In this document: positions 12,127 through 12,916 of the stretch, in pieces
How the letters are laid out: every line of letters begins with the position of its first letter
How positions within the stretch are numbered: position 1 is the stretch's first letter
NCBI GenBank assembly: GCA_964546835.1
Contig: CAZJKW010000053.1
Location: 1 to 12,916, forward strand
DNA: 12,916 nt
Direction: 5' to 3'
Source: JAHCHL01 sp964546835
GTDB taxonomy: Bacteria > Armatimonadota > Fimbriimonadia > Fimbriimonadales > ATM1
Notes under the pieces: model-generated
Databases searched by the model: none
What the model saw: only the letters and a program-made list of their open reading frames with translations
Told to the model about the DNA's origin: nothing
Translations under genes and position numbers: made by a program

Positions 12127-12916
12127 TTAACGATTGACGGTAACGTCAAAAAGTCCGTATTGGGTCATGGCTTCGTCAACAATATCTTGTTGGGTGGATG
12201 TCAGTGGCACCATGGGCAATCGCATCGGCCCTACATGGATGCCTAATTTGCTTACGGCATATTTTATGGGGCCCGGATTTGTCGTACAAAAAACTGCCTT
12301 GATTACAGGAACCATTTTAGCTGCTTCATCTGCCGCTTTTTCCGGTGATCGAAAGAACAAGTCTATCATGTTTAGAATTTGCGCTCCAATAATGTGTCCT
12401 GCTACCGAGACAACTCCGACTCCTCCAACGCTCAGTACGGGCAAAATCAAAATGTCATCTCCGGAATAAATTCGAAATCCTTCAGGTGCATCCGAAGCAA
12501 CTTCAGCGACTTGTGCGAGATTACCACTCGCTTCTTTTACAGCGCAGATGTTTTTAATGTCGTTTGCAAGTCGAACCAATGTTTGCGTCTCAATATTAAC
12601 CGCAGTTCGACCTTGAATATTGTATAAAAGGACTGGAAGATCTGTGGTTTTAGCAATAGCGCGGAAATGTTGAAAGAGGCCTTCTTGGTTCGGCTTATTG
12701 TAATAAGGTGAAACTAACATAATCCCATGCGCGCCGATGTCTGTTGCTGCTTTTGTCAAATGAATGCTGTGTTCTGTGTTATTGCTTCCTGCGCCAAACA
12801 AAACGGCTGCTTTGTCTCCGACGCATTTTAAAACCACTTGAAGCAATTCCAATTTTTCATCGTCAGTAATGGTTGGAGACTCACCGGTTGTACCCGCAAC
12901 GACAATTCCCGAATTT
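12127..12916 (-). CDS. dapA: 4-hydroxy-tetrahydrodipicolinate synthase (DapA), partial at 5' end
   Basis: The reading frame stays open to the window edge; from 12915 it reads NSGIVVAGTTGESPTITDDEK before the region that could be taken as a start at 12852. It is therefore a truncated gene and not a short one. DapA joins pyruvate and aspartate semialdehyde in the lysine and diaminopimelate pathway. The marks are all present: GTTGE, YYNKPNQEGL with the triad Tyr, LYN with the catalytic Tyr, GRT with the substrate-binding Arg, and VKEASGN with the Schiff-base Lys. One small oddity is Gln where the usual LYN(I/V)P has Pro. The histidine kinase gene follows after three bases. Confidence 0.93.
   Translation of the reverse strand, partial: NSGIVVAGTTGESPTITDDEKLELLQVVLKCVGDKAAVLFGAGSNNTEHSIHLTKAATDIGAHGIMLVSPYYNKPNQEGLFQHFRAIAKTTDLPVLLYNIQGRTAVNIETQTLVRLANDIKNICAVKEASGNLAQVAEVASDAPEGFRIYSGDDILILPVLSVGGVGVVSVAGHIIGAQILNMIDLFFRSPEKAADEAAKMVPVIKAVFCTTNPGPIKYAVSKLGIHVGPMRLPMVPLTSTQQDIVDEAMTQYGLFDVTVNR

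Noticed and set aside
12127..12852. Reading dapA as a complete gene starting at TTG 12852
   Set aside because: The frame continues to the window edge with the conserved GTTGESPT motif, so the gene is truncated by the window.

Overview
The window (12,916 bases, moderate GC) reads as chromosome of a diderm bacterium. It has an LptD-like outer-membrane LPS-assembly protein, a lipoprotein with a lipobox followed by ten glycines, a Wzm/Wzt polysaccharide exporter and a periplasm-type tandem FKBP. Frequent TTG/GTG starts, scarce Shine-Dalgarno sites, very tight gene packing and the Cys-Gly(n) lipoprotein would fit Armatimonadota (Fimbriimonadia-like) or a similar poorly studied phylum. This is an inference from style only; no rRNA or other marker gene is present. 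I see no tRNA, rRNA, CRISPR array or transposon.

Layout. 1-489 (minus) is the 5' two thirds of a DpnI-family endonuclease that cuts methylated GATC. It is clearly lower in GC than its neighbours and diverges from a TTG-started APH-family kinase (536-1441). A small regulator with a sigma-region-4-like helix-turn-helix follows (1544-1969), behind a 9-bp inverted repeat that covers its promoter and the edge of its ribosome binding site. A minus-strand trio hscA / DUF5658-like membrane protein / lptD-like (5698 down to 1966) converges on it. The lipoprotein (5806-6567) diverges from hscA and converges on a second minus-strand trio: DHDPS-family aldolase, Wzm permease, Wzt ATPase (9031 down to 6564). 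Diverging from that trio across only 31 bases are an SDR oxidoreductase and a double-FKBP protein (9063-10619). These converge with a soluble PAS-PAS histidine kinase that lies 3 bases downstream of a genuine dapA, which is cut by the window end.

How the parts fit. lptD-like and wzm/wzt both serve the cell envelope, and the FKBP and lipoprotein are probably also envelope proteins. HscA is an Fe-S chaperone here without its usual isc partners. The two DHDPS-family enzymes differ at active-site positions: one is a true DapA, the other probably acts on another keto acid.

The observations most worth following are the DpnI homologue (horizontal-transfer signature, Glu64 to Gln change in the active site), the palindrome in front of the small regulator, the -10-like hexamers 5-7 bases before several start codons (leaderless transcription), and the fact that all three convergent gene pairs overlap at their stop codons, two of them through the same TTAA. 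I did not find a clearly new multi-gene system; most of the window is ordinary chromosomal content.
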